The notes under the pieces: generated by a model
What the model saw: the letters and a program-made list of their open reading frames with translations, nothing else
Told to the model about the DNA's origin: nothing
Databases searched by the model: none
Part shown: in pieces, positions 55,107-62,922 of the stretch
How the letters are laid out: each line of letters opens with the position of its first letter
Numbering within the stretch: position 1 is the first letter of the stretch
NCBI GenBank assembly: GCA_016704425.1
Contig: JADJAC010000002.1
Coordinates: forward strand, 248,001 to 312,000
Direction of reading: 5' to 3'
Origin: Sphingomonadales bacterium
GTDB lineage: Bacteria > Pseudomonadota > Alphaproteobacteria > Sphingomonadales > Sphingomonadaceae
DNA: 64,000 bases
Made by a program: the position numbers and the translations under genes

Positions 55107-55895
55107 ATGAGGGCGATCGCTTTTGCATTGTTTATGACTTTTGCAGCAACCGCAGCTCATGCGAACGACTGGGAGAAATTCTACCGACCTATAGAAGCCA
55201 GCGGCAGTCTCATACCTGCGACCCAAGAGCCGGAAATTATCACCAGCGCGGGTGATGCAGAGCAAGACTTGGAAACCATGTGGCGACGGGGTTTTGCTCC
55301 AATAGGGTCAAGTTTTTTCAATTCGCCGAACCCTAAAACTGGAGATGCGCTGCGGTTCGCCAAAAAACTCAAGGCCCGCTACATAATGGTGGCGACACGA
55401 TTGGTATCGTCCAGCACTTCTGCTTTACCTCTAACAATGCCCAATACGACCACCTCTGTGACAAATGGCAGAGCATCAGTTAACGGCTCCGGCGGCTATG
55501 CCTCAGGCACTTATTCCGGCACCACAACCACATATGGTTCTCAAACCACCTACTTGCCAATCACGATAAATCGGTTTGATAAAATGGCTGTTTATTTTGG
55601 AGAGGTTCCCAAGCGAGGCTTGGGTGTGATGACCAGAGAATTGACCAGCGAAGAGATGGCTTTGGTTGACACCCGACGTGCCATCGTTGTTCGATTTGTG
55701 AGAGACGAATCTCCGGCATATTTGGCAGACCTATTGCCCGGCGACATTTTGACACAAGTGAACGGAGAGCCGTTTGACCAAGCAAAGCTAGCTCAAGCTG
55801 CGATACCCGGGAACAGCATAAAGATTCATCTTTTTAGGCGCGGGCAGCAAAGGGACGTTGAGTTAAAGATTCCCGCAGAATGGCGGACGCCCTAG
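55107..55895 (+). CDS. secreted protein with C-terminal PDZ domain (element cargo)
   Basis: A 262-residue protein. Signal peptide MRAIAFALFMTFAATAAHA, then a domain of unknown family (about residues 20-165) with a Thr/Ser/Gly-rich linker (about 108-150). The C terminus from about residue 190 is a PDZ-like domain, SPAYLADLLPGDILTQVNGEPFDQAKLAQA. The ATG at 55107 follows GGGAGG. It is the only plus-strand gene in the element and differs in style from the packed minus-strand genes, so it looks like cargo. PDZ domains bind peptides or anchor proteases; no protease triad is seen, so it is a putative envelope adaptor. Confidence 0.72.
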   Translation: MRAIAFALFMTFAATAAHANDWEKFYRPIEASGSLIPATQEPEIITSAGDAEQDLETMWRRGFAPIGSSFFNSPNPKTGDALRFAKKLKARYIMVATRLVSSSTSALPLTMPNTTTSVTNGRASVNGSGGYASGTYSGTTTTYGSQTTYLPITINRFDKMAVYFGEVPKRGLGVMTRELTSEEMALVDTRRAIVVRFVRDESPAYLADLLPGDILTQVNGEPFDQAKLAQAAIPGNSIKIHLFRRGQQRDVELKIPAEWRTP

Positions 55896-55934
55896 TCCCA
55901 ACTGGCCAATCAAACGGCATTGGCAAGTGTGAGC

Positions 55935-56177
55935 CTATCTCAAGCCATGTAACTCTCTAAGGTATCGAGCCGCCGCCGAAACCTCGGCAGAATAGCCGCC
56001 GTGTTTGCGCGCGTTCCGGTTTCCTTTAGGCGCTCCCGTCGACAGTCCCCCGTGCAATCGACATCGATGCTTGCCTTTCAGGGCAGGTAATTGGCATTCC
56101 GTTCCCGCGCGGGTCCGTGCCAAGCAGCGCGGGGCCGCATGTGCCTTGCTCATGGACTTGTTTGCCCGTTTCTCCAT
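55935..56177 (-). CDS. small HGG-type element protein (Cys/His motif)
   Basis: An 80-residue protein. It contains CLARTRAGTECQLPALKG, RCRLHGGLSTGAPKGN and NARKHGGYSAEVSAA, a pattern common in small proteins of prophages and islands. The Cys/His spacing suggests a zinc-binding motif. The ATG at 56177 follows GGGGGAACGG. It overlaps the 3' end of the next gene by about 150 bases in another frame. Function unknown. Confidence 0.68.
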   Translation of the reverse strand: MEKRANKSMSKAHAAPRCLARTRAGTECQLPALKGKHRCRLHGGLSTGAPKGNRNARKHGGYSAEVSAAARYLRELHGLR

Positions 56178-56727
56178 TTTCCGTTCCCCCTGAGTGATTG
56201 TGGAATTGATCGGCAATCACGGCTTGCCCGCCTTCGTTGACGTGCACATGGCGGACGGTTTGCTCGCGTGGCTGGTGCAGCTTTGCTAGCGCCTCAAGTG
56301 TTGCCCGGCTTTGCGCCTGTGCCTTCATGGCAATCCTGCCAAAAGTCTCGGTTGCCCCGAGATATTCGCGCATGTTGGTTGCCATGCGCCGCGCCATCTC
56401 AACAAAGATCGTGTCGAGTGTAACAGCTTGGGTTGCAAGCATTCGGCTGGCAAAGGCCAAATCCCCCTTTTCGGCGGCGCTCGCAATGTCCTTTGCCACA
56501 TCGGCAAAATCACTGAGGCTCGGCGCATGTTCGCCCTCTCCCAATACGGCCTTGAGCACTTGTGAAATGGTCATGGCATGGCGAAAATCCGGCTCAATGA
56601 TCGCGCGCGCCATGGCTAGGGCCTCAGTTTCGTCCTCCTTCTTGGGGACCTTGAGCGCGTCATTCCCCTTGGCCGGTGTTGCCGCTTTTGCACGCCGGGT
56701 TGATTGGTGTTTTGGATCTTCTGCCAT
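56026..56727 (-). CDS. hypothetical element protein, 233 aa
   Basis: Mostly helical and Ala-rich, with a basic N-terminal linker (STRRAKAATPAKGND). The central part runs LEALAKLHQPREQTVRHVHVNEGGQAVIADQFHNH. Its C-terminal third overlaps the HGG-type gene, with both frames intact. Proteins with this helical core and VRHVHVNEGGQAVIADQFHNH-like stretches occur next to HGG-type genes in many islands and prophages, where no function is known. It starts 2 bases after the HUH protein's stop. Confidence 0.68.
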   Translation of the reverse strand: MAEDPKHQSTRRAKAATPAKGNDALKVPKKEDETEALAMARAIIEPDFRHAMTISQVLKAVLGEGEHAPSLSDFADVAKDIASAAEKGDLAFASRMLATQAVTLDTIFVEMARRMATNMREYLGATETFGRIAMKAQAQSRATLEALAKLHQPREQTVRHVHVNEGGQAVIADQFHNHSGGTENGETGKQVHEQGTCGPALLGTDPRGNGMPITCPERQASMSIARGTVDGSA

Positions 56728-56729
56728 TG

Positions 56730-57545
56730 TCAGTCCTTTGCCTTGCGCGCCTTTGCGCTGATGTTTTGGGACGTGCCGCAGCGTTTGCCGATCACGCGCC
56801 CGCCCGGCTCCAGACGCTCCAGGCCGGATTGTGACGCGGCCTCAAGGGTTGCGCCCTTGCAGAGATAGGCCAGCGCTGCCGCCAGATTGATGGCGTGCAA
56901 TTCGGGATTGCCTGCCTCCAGCCCGAGCCTGCCGCCAATCGGCTTACTCAGGATCACGCGCGCCCGATAGGGGTTGCCGGTGATGGTGCGGAGCCAGCGC
57001 TTAGACTTGCCGGTCAAGTCCTTCACGCATCCGGCCGGGACATGAGCCAGCATGTGGCAATGCCCGCCCTTGTGCGGCCCATTCTCATGCACCCAAAGCC
57101 ATGCAGTCCGGTGCCCATTTCGGGCCAGCCATCTGGTGAGCAAGTCAATGAACCGGCCGGTTGCTTTCGCCATACCAGCCAAGGGCATTCCAGCCGCTTC
57201 CCAGTGGATTGTGAGCATTCGGGTAAAGGGAAGCCCAATCCGTGCCGCATGGCGCGCAGCGGCCCTTAGATTGGCAATCTGGGCCATTGTCAGAGCATGG
57301 CTCACCCTGCCAGCATGGTTGCGTGCTCCGCCCCGGCCGGTCGTGCAGGGCAAATGTGGTCCCACACCTAGGGTTAGGTAATTAATTGCATGTGGCGTGC
57401 CAGTTCGAGCAATCGCCGGAATTGCGGGCAATTGTGGCAAGCGGAGACGTTTTGAAACTTCACCGTTTTTGCGTTCCGGTGAAGTTTCAAACGTGCCGCC
57501 ATGCCGGGCACTCGGGATCATGTCTGACATGGCGGCAAGCATCAT
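56730..57545 (-). CDS. HUH endonuclease/Rep-like protein
   Basis: A 271-residue protein. Motif 1 is FTRMLTIHW (residues 107-115); motif 2, the HUH box, is HCH at 162-164 within HENGPHKGGHCHMLAHVP; motif 3 is YLCK (Y227, K230), the YxxK nicking Tyr. This order matches rolling-circle Rep and single-Tyr HUH endonucleases. The C terminus GGRVIGKRCGTSQNI is shared with island-borne proteins. The start at 57545 overlaps the upstream stop as ATGA, but the first 45 residues overlie a long inverted repeat, so a later start is possible. It may nick element DNA for replication or mobilisation. Confidence 0.65.
   Translation of the reverse strand: MMLAAMSDMIPSARHGGTFETSPERKNGEVSKRLRLPQLPAIPAIARTGTPHAINYLTLGVGPHLPCTTGRGGARNHAGRVSHALTMAQIANLRAAARHAARIGLPFTRMLTIHWEAAGMPLAGMAKATGRFIDLLTRWLARNGHRTAWLWVHENGPHKGGHCHMLAHVPAGCVKDLTGKSKRWLRTITGNPYRARVILSKPIGGRLGLEAGNPELHAINLAAALAYLCKGATLEAASQSGLERLEPGGRVIGKRCGTSQNISAKARKAKD
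57447..57494. repeat. long inverted repeat in the 5' region of the HUH gene
   Basis: Arms are ACGTTTTGAAACTTCACCG (57447-57465) and CGGTGAAGTTTCAAACGT (57477-57494), identical except for one extra T, with an 11-base loop TTTTTGCGTTC. An AT-rich patch (TAATTAATTG) lies nearby at about 57377. A hairpin beside an HUH endonuclease gene is the usual form of a rolling-circle origin or nick site; that use is inferred. Confidence 0.65.
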
Positions 57546-57832
57546 GCGGCAGTCCAGACAATGGCCTTTTTGCCGGTGCAGTTCGGTCTGCGTTGTCCGC
57601 TGTCCCGGATGAGCCCCTTGCGCTTCAGTTCGCTTGTGCGGGGCTGGATAGACCAGCGGTCCATATTGAGCCGGGCCGCCAGTTCGTCAGCCGTAAGCCC
57701 AAGCCAGCCTGCATCGCGGATTGCGTCCTCTGCCATGCGCTGGAGCCGCCCCAGCTTGGGTGCAAGGGTATCGGCTGCGGCAATCGACGTGTCGACATTC
57801 CGGTGGCCCGGTGCATCGGGATAAGTGCTCAT
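57542..57832 (-). CDS. winged helix-turn-helix element protein, 96 aa
   Basis: Residues about 25-75 (LGRLQRMAEDAIRDAGWLGLTADELAARLNMDRWSIQPRTSELKRKGLI) form a classical wHTH, with a tail KAIVWTAA typical of a wing strand. It is probably a regulator or replication helper of the element. It overlaps both neighbours by 4 bases (ATGA at each junction). Confidence 0.72.
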   Translation of the reverse strand: MSTYPDAPGHRNVDTSIAAADTLAPKLGRLQRMAEDAIRDAGWLGLTADELAARLNMDRWSIQPRTSELKRKGLIRDSGQRRPNCTGKKAIVWTAA

Positions 57833-58161
57833 TTTGCGCTTCCCCCTTGCCCAGATGCTGCCAAGGCGCTCTTCATGCTGTTGTCGCCCGTCTCGGGGTG
57901 CATCACGCCTTCAGCACCGCGAATGAGGGAGATGGCCGCCTCGGTTGTCAGGCTTGCAAAACCATCGGGCAAGTCCGCCGGGTTGCGGCTGGCAAGCCAA
58001 GCTGGAACATTGCGGCTGGCAATCGGCCGGACGTTCCAGAGGGGGCAAGCCGTAACAGGGCAAGCGGAAGTGTGGAGCCGCCAAAAGCGGTCGCCACCTT
58101 CCTGCCCGCCGCAGTCCCGGCACTTGGCGTCAATTGCGCCGCGAAGGGATGGCATTTTCAT
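57829..58161 (-). CDS. putative zinc-binding element protein, 110 aa
   Basis: The N terminus KCRDCGG...RLHTSACPVTACPLWNVRP holds four Cys with CxxC spacing and a Pro-Leu-Trp motif common in short phage and island proteins. The rest is a helical tail. Start ATG at 58161; it overlaps the upstream gene's stop by 4 bases. Function unknown; DNA binding is plausible. Confidence 0.7.
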   Translation of the reverse strand: MKMPSLRGAIDAKCRDCGGQEGGDRFWRLHTSACPVTACPLWNVRPIASRNVPAWLASRNPADLPDGFASLTTEAAISLIRGAEGVMHPETGDNSMKSALAASGQGGSAK

Positions 58162-58361
58162 TGAGCGCTCCCCTCTGCCAGTGGCGGCATTCCAGCGCGG
58201 TCCAGCAACTTGGCCAGCCAGTCGGCTTGAGCTTCGCTCATGGGTGACGGATCAACTGCCAGCTGGCCCAGGAATTGTCCGGCCTTGCGGCTCAGCTTTT
58301 GCTCCTCATTGAGCAGGGCAAGCGCTGCCTGCCGGGGATTGGGGAATGCACGATCAGTCAT
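58158..58361 (-). CDS. small hypothetical element protein, 67 aa
   Basis: A helical 67-residue protein (RQAALALLNEEQKLSRKAGQFLGQLAVD...MSEAQADWLAKLLDRAG). The ATG at 58361 follows an A-rich spacer; the longer upstream frame is a shadow of the next gene. It is tightly coupled to its neighbours. Function unknown. Confidence 0.62.
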   Translation of the reverse strand: MTDRAFPNPRQAALALLNEEQKLSRKAGQFLGQLAVDPSPMSEAQADWLAKLLDRAGMPPLAEGSAQ

Positions 58362-58545
58362 TGCATCGGCCTTCCCCAAAGCAGAGCCGCGCCATATCCC
58401 GCGCCATCCAAGGCGAGAGGCCGAAGCGGCATGCCAAGGTTTGCGCCTGCCGATCCAATGCGGTAGAAGGGGAATGCAACCAGCCGACAAGTTGATTGCG
58501 CGAAGCCCCGGCGATTCCACCGCCGGGGTTTTTTTGTGCTGCCAT
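58354..58545 (-). CDS. small hypothetical element protein, 63 aa
   Basis: A 63-residue protein ending DRQAQTLACRFGLSPWMARDMARLCFGEG, a helix pattern I associate with small alphaproteobacterial island proteins. The ATG at 58545 lies 9 bases from a GGGAG site. Another frame (58358-58552) is also open but its start is too close to the ribosome-binding site, so I prefer this one. The coding region contains a perfect hairpin plus T run in the opposite strand. Function unknown. Confidence 0.5.
   Translation of the reverse strand: MAAQKNPGGGIAGASRNQLVGWLHSPSTALDRQAQTLACRFGLSPWMARDMARLCFGEGRCND
58506..58535 (+). terminator. plus-strand intrinsic terminator-like hairpin
   Basis: CCCCGGCG and CGCCGGGG (58506-58513, 58521-58528) form a perfect 8-bp stem with a 7-base loop, followed by seven T residues. 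The sequence has the form of a rho-independent terminator for plus-strand transcripts, although every gene here is on the minus strand. It might end antisense transcription. Confidence 0.55.
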
Positions 58546-58548
58546 TGC

Positions 58549-58734
58549 TCATGCTCCCGCCTGATAGGTCGGAAGGCTGGTCAGATAGGCTTCGAGATCG
58601 GCAAAAATTATGAGGGTCCGCCGTCCTGCCTTTCGGGCGGGCAAGCCTCGTTTCATCGCCTCATATAGCGCAGAGCGTGAACAACCCGAAAGCCTAACGG
58701 CATCGGGTATGGTGACTGCAATGGGTGTTTCCAT
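58549..58734 (-). CDS. AlpA-type helix-turn-helix (excisionase-like) protein
   Basis: A 61-residue protein. It contains TIPDAVRLSGCSRSALYEAMKRGLPARKAGRRTLIIFADLEAYLTSLP, a MerR-like helix-turn-helix of the AlpA/excisionase family. Such factors activate or direct excision of integrative elements by their integrase. It lies upstream of the small-gene operon, downstream of the 203-aa gene and about 130 bases from it. Confidence 0.85.
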   Translation of the reverse strand: METPIAVTIPDAVRLSGCSRSALYEAMKRGLPARKAGRRTLIIFADLEAYLTSLPTYQAGA

Positions 58735-58862
58735 GATCGTTCTCCGAAGTGCCCGGGGTTGAAAGTGGACACTTGCGGATTGACCATTTGCAGGCAGATC
58801 GAATGATCCTCAAAGCAATAGCGCGTCACAGCTTCTCAGGGGAAGTCGTGACGTATCTGATT

Positions 58863-59474
58863 TTATTGTCTTTTATCGAGCACCTTTATCGCCCAAACCA
58901 ATCGACTCAGGACAGTTTTTGGCTTTGCCTGCCAATAAAGCTGCCAACCGATACGCGGAGCAAATTCAGGCAGATGGCGAATCGCCTTTCGGTATTTTTC
59001 AATGGTCGCATGCGCCGTTTTGGAATCCTTGAGTTCCGCGCGATATTCGTCGTCGAATTCGCAGCGCCGTTTCAATTCATCGGCTGCCTCAACTGCATAT
59101 GCCATCAAGCGCAATCGTTCAGTGTTTGACTTGCCACCCTGCATATTGCCATCTGGCAACAAGGCATCGCTTACTACTCCCCGGTCAAGTTCACGCAATG
59201 CAACCGAAAGGCTGCATAAATCGGGCAGCGCCAGACATCCGTTTAGAAAGTGCAGCTTGTCTATCCATGAACTTCGGATCGCCTTTGCTTCTTGCAAATT
59301 TGAAGTTTCCATTAGCGACCCGAGCGCCGGCTGAAGGGCTTTCATAGTGTCAGCTACGCTCAGGAAAATAGCCTCTTGGGCATTACGAATTGCTGCCTCA
59401 CTGCCCGGTAATGCTTCCAATGCGGCCTTGGTGCGCTCTGCTATGATCGCCCTCTTGGAAGCGGGTGCGATCAT
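58863..59474 (-). CDS. hypothetical element protein, 203 aa, coupled to integrase
   Basis: A 203-residue helical protein that I do not recognise. It overlaps the integrase stop as ATGA, so it is co-translated with it. The C terminus PEFAPRIGWQLYWQAKPKTVLSRLVWAIKVLDKRQ carries many Trp and basic residues, and the N-terminal half is a long amphipathic helix set. A DNA- or protein-binding partner of the integrase is possible; no motif proves it. Confidence 0.65.
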   Translation of the reverse strand: MIAPASKRAIIAERTKAALEALPGSEAAIRNAQEAIFLSVADTMKALQPALGSLMETSNLQEAKAIRSSWIDKLHFLNGCLALPDLCSLSVALRELDRGVVSDALLPDGNMQGGKSNTERLRLMAYAVEAADELKRRCEFDDEYRAELKDSKTAHATIEKYRKAIRHLPEFAPRIGWQLYWQAKPKTVLSRLVWAIKVLDKRQ

Positions 59475-60631
59475 ATAGCCAAAGCCCCTAGCGCCTTAAC
59501 TGCGGCATCGCTGGCAAGGTGCCCATAGTGGCGCTCAATCATTTCTGCACTGGTGCCCGAGATTTGCGCAATGGTAAGCAAAGGAAGCCCAGCGCTCACC
59601 AGATCAGTGATGGTGCTGTGGCGCAATGTATAGGCAGTCGCTTCGCTCGGCAGTTTCGCAACTGCGACGGCAGCGGCAATGGGGTGCTTCCACGTTTCCT
59701 TGCTCCATGCCTTTCCATTTGCGCGCATGAACAGCGGTGCCCCCGGCAGCTTGTTCTTGGACTGAGCGGCAAGCAAGTTTGCCGCTTCTGCTGGCAACTG
59801 TATGCGCCGGGGCTTTCCGGTCTTGTCCTTGCCAATCGTCAATTCAGCCGTGCGCTTGTCAAAGTCGCCAGCGGTAAGTGCCGCAAGCGCACCGGGGCGC
59901 AATGGCAGCAAGCAAAGCGCACGAACGAACGGTGCGGCCTCTTTGCTAATCTTTTCTAGCAGTTTCCGGCGCTGCTTGCGGTCTAGGTAAAGGGTCCGTC
60001 GCCCATTCGCATTGGGCGTTGCCTTCAAGGCCTCCTGCCATGCAGCTTCGCTATTTGGCGCGCCGGGGGAGAGCACCTTTGTCAGCGCTGCCCGCAAAAC
60101 CGTCATGTCGCGGTTGACGGTCGAAGCCGCGCGCTTCCGATGGATCGCTTCGCCTTCCTTGCGGCGGCTCACCAATGCAGGTTGCGCCTCCAGCCGTTCA
60201 CGCCATTCCTTGACATGACGACGGCGCAACTTGTCGAGCTTCACCTTGGAGATCGGATCATCATAAACATAGCGGCGGAATCGGTGACCGGCTTCAGGGC
60301 GCGTCTTTGCGTATTCCTTGCAGGCATCGGCAACTGTTTCAATCTTGGCACGCACCTCCCCGCCCGCCTCGACCAATTCCGCCATTTTCTCAGCTTCCTT
60401 TTTGGCGGCAGCAAACATTTCATTGCCTAACAGCGTTCCAAAGTCGCCAAGGGACTTCACCCTATATTTCCCGGCATCCTCATCATAGGCGCGTGCGATC
60501 CACGTTCCTTTGCCGCCGCGCTTAGAAGGGCGAAAGCCAAGGAAGCACCCGGCGCGGAGCCTCTGCCAATGCGGTTCGCGCTGGGCCTTGAGCCGTTCCC
60601 GCTCGCCAACTTTGCTCAAGTCCAGTGCCAT
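59471..60631 (-). CDS. tyrosine recombinase integrase of the tRNA-Arg(CCG) element
   Basis: A 386-residue phage-type integrase. Catalytic residues: R245 in LRPG, the TLRHS box with Y334 in place of the usual first His and R337-H338, then H368-Y369 in RHYGHL, Y369 being the nucleophile. An SAM-like core-binding domain is about residues 95-190. It lies at the right end with its start 20 bases from the arm-type repeat and about 135 bases from attR. It should recombine the 50-bp tRNA repeat. Confidence 0.93.
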   Translation of the reverse strand: MALDLSKVGERERLKAQREPHWQRLRAGCFLGFRPSKRGGKGTWIARAYDEDAGKYRVKSLGDFGTLLGNEMFAAAKKEAEKMAELVEAGGEVRAKIETVADACKEYAKTRPEAGHRFRRYVYDDPISKVKLDKLRRRHVKEWRERLEAQPALVSRRKEGEAIHRKRAASTVNRDMTVLRAALTKVLSPGAPNSEAAWQEALKATPNANGRRTLYLDRKQRRKLLEKISKEAAPFVRALCLLPLRPGALAALTAGDFDKRTAELTIGKDKTGKPRRIQLPAEAANLLAAQSKNKLPGAPLFMRANGKAWSKETWKHPIAAAVAVAKLPSEATAYTLRHSTITDLVSAGLPLLTIAQISGTSAEMIERHYGHLASDAAVKALGALAI

Positions 60632-60652
60632 GCCCGACGCCTCATTTCATTT

Positions 60653-60683
60653 CGTATGGAATCCGTATGTAATACATCGGGGG
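60653..60683 (+). repeat. right arm-type repeat of the element
   Basis: Begins CGTATGGAATCCGTATGTAA and is nearly identical to the left copy at 54940-54968. It sits immediately upstream of the integrase start on the integrase promoter side. Occupancy could therefore also control int expression. A further inverted pair GGACAAGC/GCTTGTCC lies at 60692-60699 and 60741-60748 between it and attR. Confidence 0.6.
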
Positions 60684-60765
60684 ACGCTTTGGGACAAGCA
60701 AGGATTAGTAATGCACGTTTTCTGTGGTTTGTTCGTCCGCGCTTGTCCGCGATTGGAGCTAATCC

Positions 60766-60815
60766 CTGCCCTCCGAAGGCAGAGGCCAGAGGTTCGAATC
60801 CTCTCGGGTGCGCCA
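60766..60815 (+). repeat. right att direct repeat (50 bp, tRNA-Arg 3' half duplicate)
   Basis: An exact 50-base copy of 54856-54905, without the tRNA 5' half, so it is an att duplicate rather than a tRNA gene. Its right edge is the chromosome junction. Confidence 0.9.
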
Positions 60816-60930
60816 GCTTTTCCTCGCCACAGATCGTCGGGTTGTCTGATATTCGCCCCGATGCTAGCCATGACATCTTAGGATCTTGTTCAGGGGTATC
60901 CGGATATTCATTGATCCGGTCGGGGGAACG

Positions 60931-62715
60931 ATGGATAGCAGGCTTCACAAATTCTGGCTGCTCGCATCGGGTGCCGCACTGATTGGCTGCGGCAGCCCTG
61001 CGGTGGCTCAGTCAGTCAGCAGCGCGCCATCCCGGGAAGAAGTGCTCCGAACACCAATGGAGGTGGCACCTGCAGCGAAGGCGTCTCGCGTCGGCATTGA
61101 AGGAGATTTGGAGCGCGGACCCTGCCCGCTTTCCGACCCGGCTTATGCGGGCATAGTCTTCACCCTTTCGGGAGCTGAATTCGCCCATTTGCAAGGCATA
61201 TCTCCCGCATTGCTGCAGCCGGCCTATCAAGCATATGTCGGCAAAACAGTCCCGCTATCCACGGTTTGCGACATCCGCGATTCCGCGACCGAATTGCTTC
61301 GGCGCCAAGGCTATCTCGCTGCCATCGAAGTTCCCGCGCAGAGAATTGAAGGCGGTGTCGTAAAATTTGACGTCATTGTCGCGAAAATTGTCGGCTTTCA
61401 GGTTCGAGGCAATCCGGGCAAATCCGAAAAGAAAATTTCCGAATATTTGGCGCTGCTGCAAGCGCAGCCTCTTTTCAATGCACTCGACGCCGAACGCACC
61501 CTGCTACTCATGCGGGACATGCCGGGATATGACATCCGCCTGACACTGCGGCCTGCCGGAACCGGACCGGGCGAAATGATTGGCGATGTGCAGGTTGAAT
61601 TTACGCCCCTCCAGGCTGAAGCGAACGCCAATAACTTTGGCGCGCGCATCACCGGCCGCATAGGCGGCCTTGCGCAACTCCATTTCAACGGTTTGCTCGG
61701 AACAGGAGATCGGACTTCACTGGGTTTCTTTGCAACCACCGATTTCAGCGAACAGGTTGTCGTCCTGGCGGGAGAGGAATTGCAGATTGGCCATGACGGC
61801 CTCTCGGTCGGCGCAGACGCTGCCTATGCGTGGACGCGACCCGATTTTGGTCCGGGTAGCGATTTCCTCTACAGCACGTTCGTGGCGGGCCTTCACGCGC
61901 GCTATCCACTTGTGCGGAGTCAGGCGCGCACAATTTCCGTTTCGGGCGGCCTCGATTGGATCGAGCAACGTGGAAGTTCCGGATCGTTCGCTTTCTTCAG
62001 GGACAAGTTGCGCGTCGTTTACGGCCGCGTTGATTATGACCAAATGCAGGCAGCCAGCATTGCCAGCCTGAAGGGATATTCTGCTGCGGAGCCTCGGTGG
62101 CGAGTTGGCGGATCGCTCGAAGTTCGGCAAGGCTTGAACATTCTAGGTGCCACCAAGAATTGCGGGCCTGGTTTCGTGCGTTGCTTCAACCCGGGTATCG
62201 TGCCGCCAAGTTTCCTGAACGCAGACCTGACAGCCTTCATTGTGCGGGCAGCCGCCAATCTGGAATTTCGACCCACACCGGCTTTGACGCTTGCCCTTTC
62301 TCCGCGCGCCCAATTCGCGCCGCATGCCTTGCCTGCCTACGAAGAATTTACGGCAGGTAATTTCACGATCGGCCGCGGCTATAGCCCAAGCGCGCTTTCG
62401 GGAGACATCGCCCTTGGCATCGCAAGCGAGGTGAGGATTGGCAGTCTCGTTCCCGCTTCAAGTCGTGATACCGCGGTGCAAGGATATGCGTTCCTCGATT
62501 CCGCCTGGCTATGGGATAACAATGGCGGATCGACCGGCAATGCACAGCATCTGACGTCAGCTGGTGGCGGTGTTCGTGCTGCGATTGGCGACCGGTTCAA
62601 ACTCGATACCATCCTTGCCGTACCCATGGCCAAGTTGATCGCGCTCGGAGGGCGCGGAGATGTTCGCCTTCTCGTCAATCTGACGATGAACTTGCTGCCC
62701 TGGAAGCGCCGCTAG
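60931..62715 (+). CDS. TpsB/ShlB-FhaC-family outer-membrane transporter
   Basis: A 594-residue protein. Signal peptide (DSRLHKFWLLASGAALIGCGSPAVAQ), two POTRA-like domains (about residues 55-205, FTLSGAEFAHLQGISPALLQPAY... and KIVGFQVRGNPGKSEKKISEYLA), then a 16-strand-type barrel with GRGYSPSALSGD, the conserved VRGY-type motif of the L6 loop, and ending MNLLPWKRR. Such proteins export large adhesin or haemagglutinin partners through the outer membrane. No exoprotein gene is seen adjacent, so the partner is elsewhere. The ATG at 60931 has a GGGGGAACG site. It lies between two elements. Confidence 0.85.
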   Translation: MDSRLHKFWLLASGAALIGCGSPAVAQSVSSAPSREEVLRTPMEVAPAAKASRVGIEGDLERGPCPLSDPAYAGIVFTLSGAEFAHLQGISPALLQPAYQAYVGKTVPLSTVCDIRDSATELLRRQGYLAAIEVPAQRIEGGVVKFDVIVAKIVGFQVRGNPGKSEKKISEYLALLQAQPLFNALDAERTLLLMRDMPGYDIRLTLRPAGTGPGEMIGDVQVEFTPLQAEANANNFGARITGRIGGLAQLHFNGLLGTGDRTSLGFFATTDFSEQVVVLAGEELQIGHDGLSVGADAAYAWTRPDFGPGSDFLYSTFVAGLHARYPLVRSQARTISVSGGLDWIEQRGSSGSFAFFRDKLRVVYGRVDYDQMQAASIASLKGYSAAEPRWRVGGSLEVRQGLNILGATKNCGPGFVRCFNPGIVPPSFLNADLTAFIVRAAANLEFRPTPALTLALSPRAQFAPHALPAYEEFTAGNFTIGRGYSPSALSGDIALGIASEVRIGSLVPASSRDTAVQGYAFLDSAWLWDNNGGSTGNAQHLTSAGGGVRAAIGDRFKLDTILAVPMAKLIALGGRGDVRLLVNLTMNLLPWKRR

Positions 62716-62729
62716 GTTCGATCGACATT

Positions 62730-62786
62730 TGGTGCGCCCGGCGGGATTCGAACCCACGGCCCCCGGATTAGGAATCCGATGCTCTT
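62730..62786 (-). pseudogene. 3' fragment of tRNA-Arg(CCT), att site of a second element
   Basis: Read on the minus strand the sequence has AGAGCATCGGATTCCTAATCC (anticodon CCT at 62770-62772), a T arm with TTCGAAT, and CGGGCGC-ACCA at the 3' end (62730). The 5' acceptor strand GCGCCCG and D arm are missing, replaced by unrelated sequence. It is therefore a 3' remnant left by integration, with the intact tRNA probably at the far end of the element beyond the window. Confidence 0.7.
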
Positions 62787-62922
62787 GGCCGCCGCGCGTA
62801 ATATTACGCCACTATGAGCCCTTTCTGTTCTGGCCCGTTCTCTGTCCGTATCGCCATTTGTCATCTCATGTCTTCACAAGTCGCCGCTAACGCGCTATTC
62901 CCGTGCTTATCTGAGAAAGAAC

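Noticed and set aside
58358..58552. 64-aa frame overlapping the 63-aa small gene
   Set aside because: The start is too close to the GGGAG site and the other frame fits better; both cannot be excluded.
58824..58853. Inverted repeat CGTCAC...GTGACG downstream of the 203-aa gene
   Set aside because: No clear T run follows on the transcribed strand, so terminator status is unsupported.
62796..62809. TAATATTAC within GCGTAATATTACGC resembles the geminivirus nonanucleotide
   Set aside because: A short coincidence in a palindrome next to a bacterial att site; no matching Rep gene or further origin sequences.
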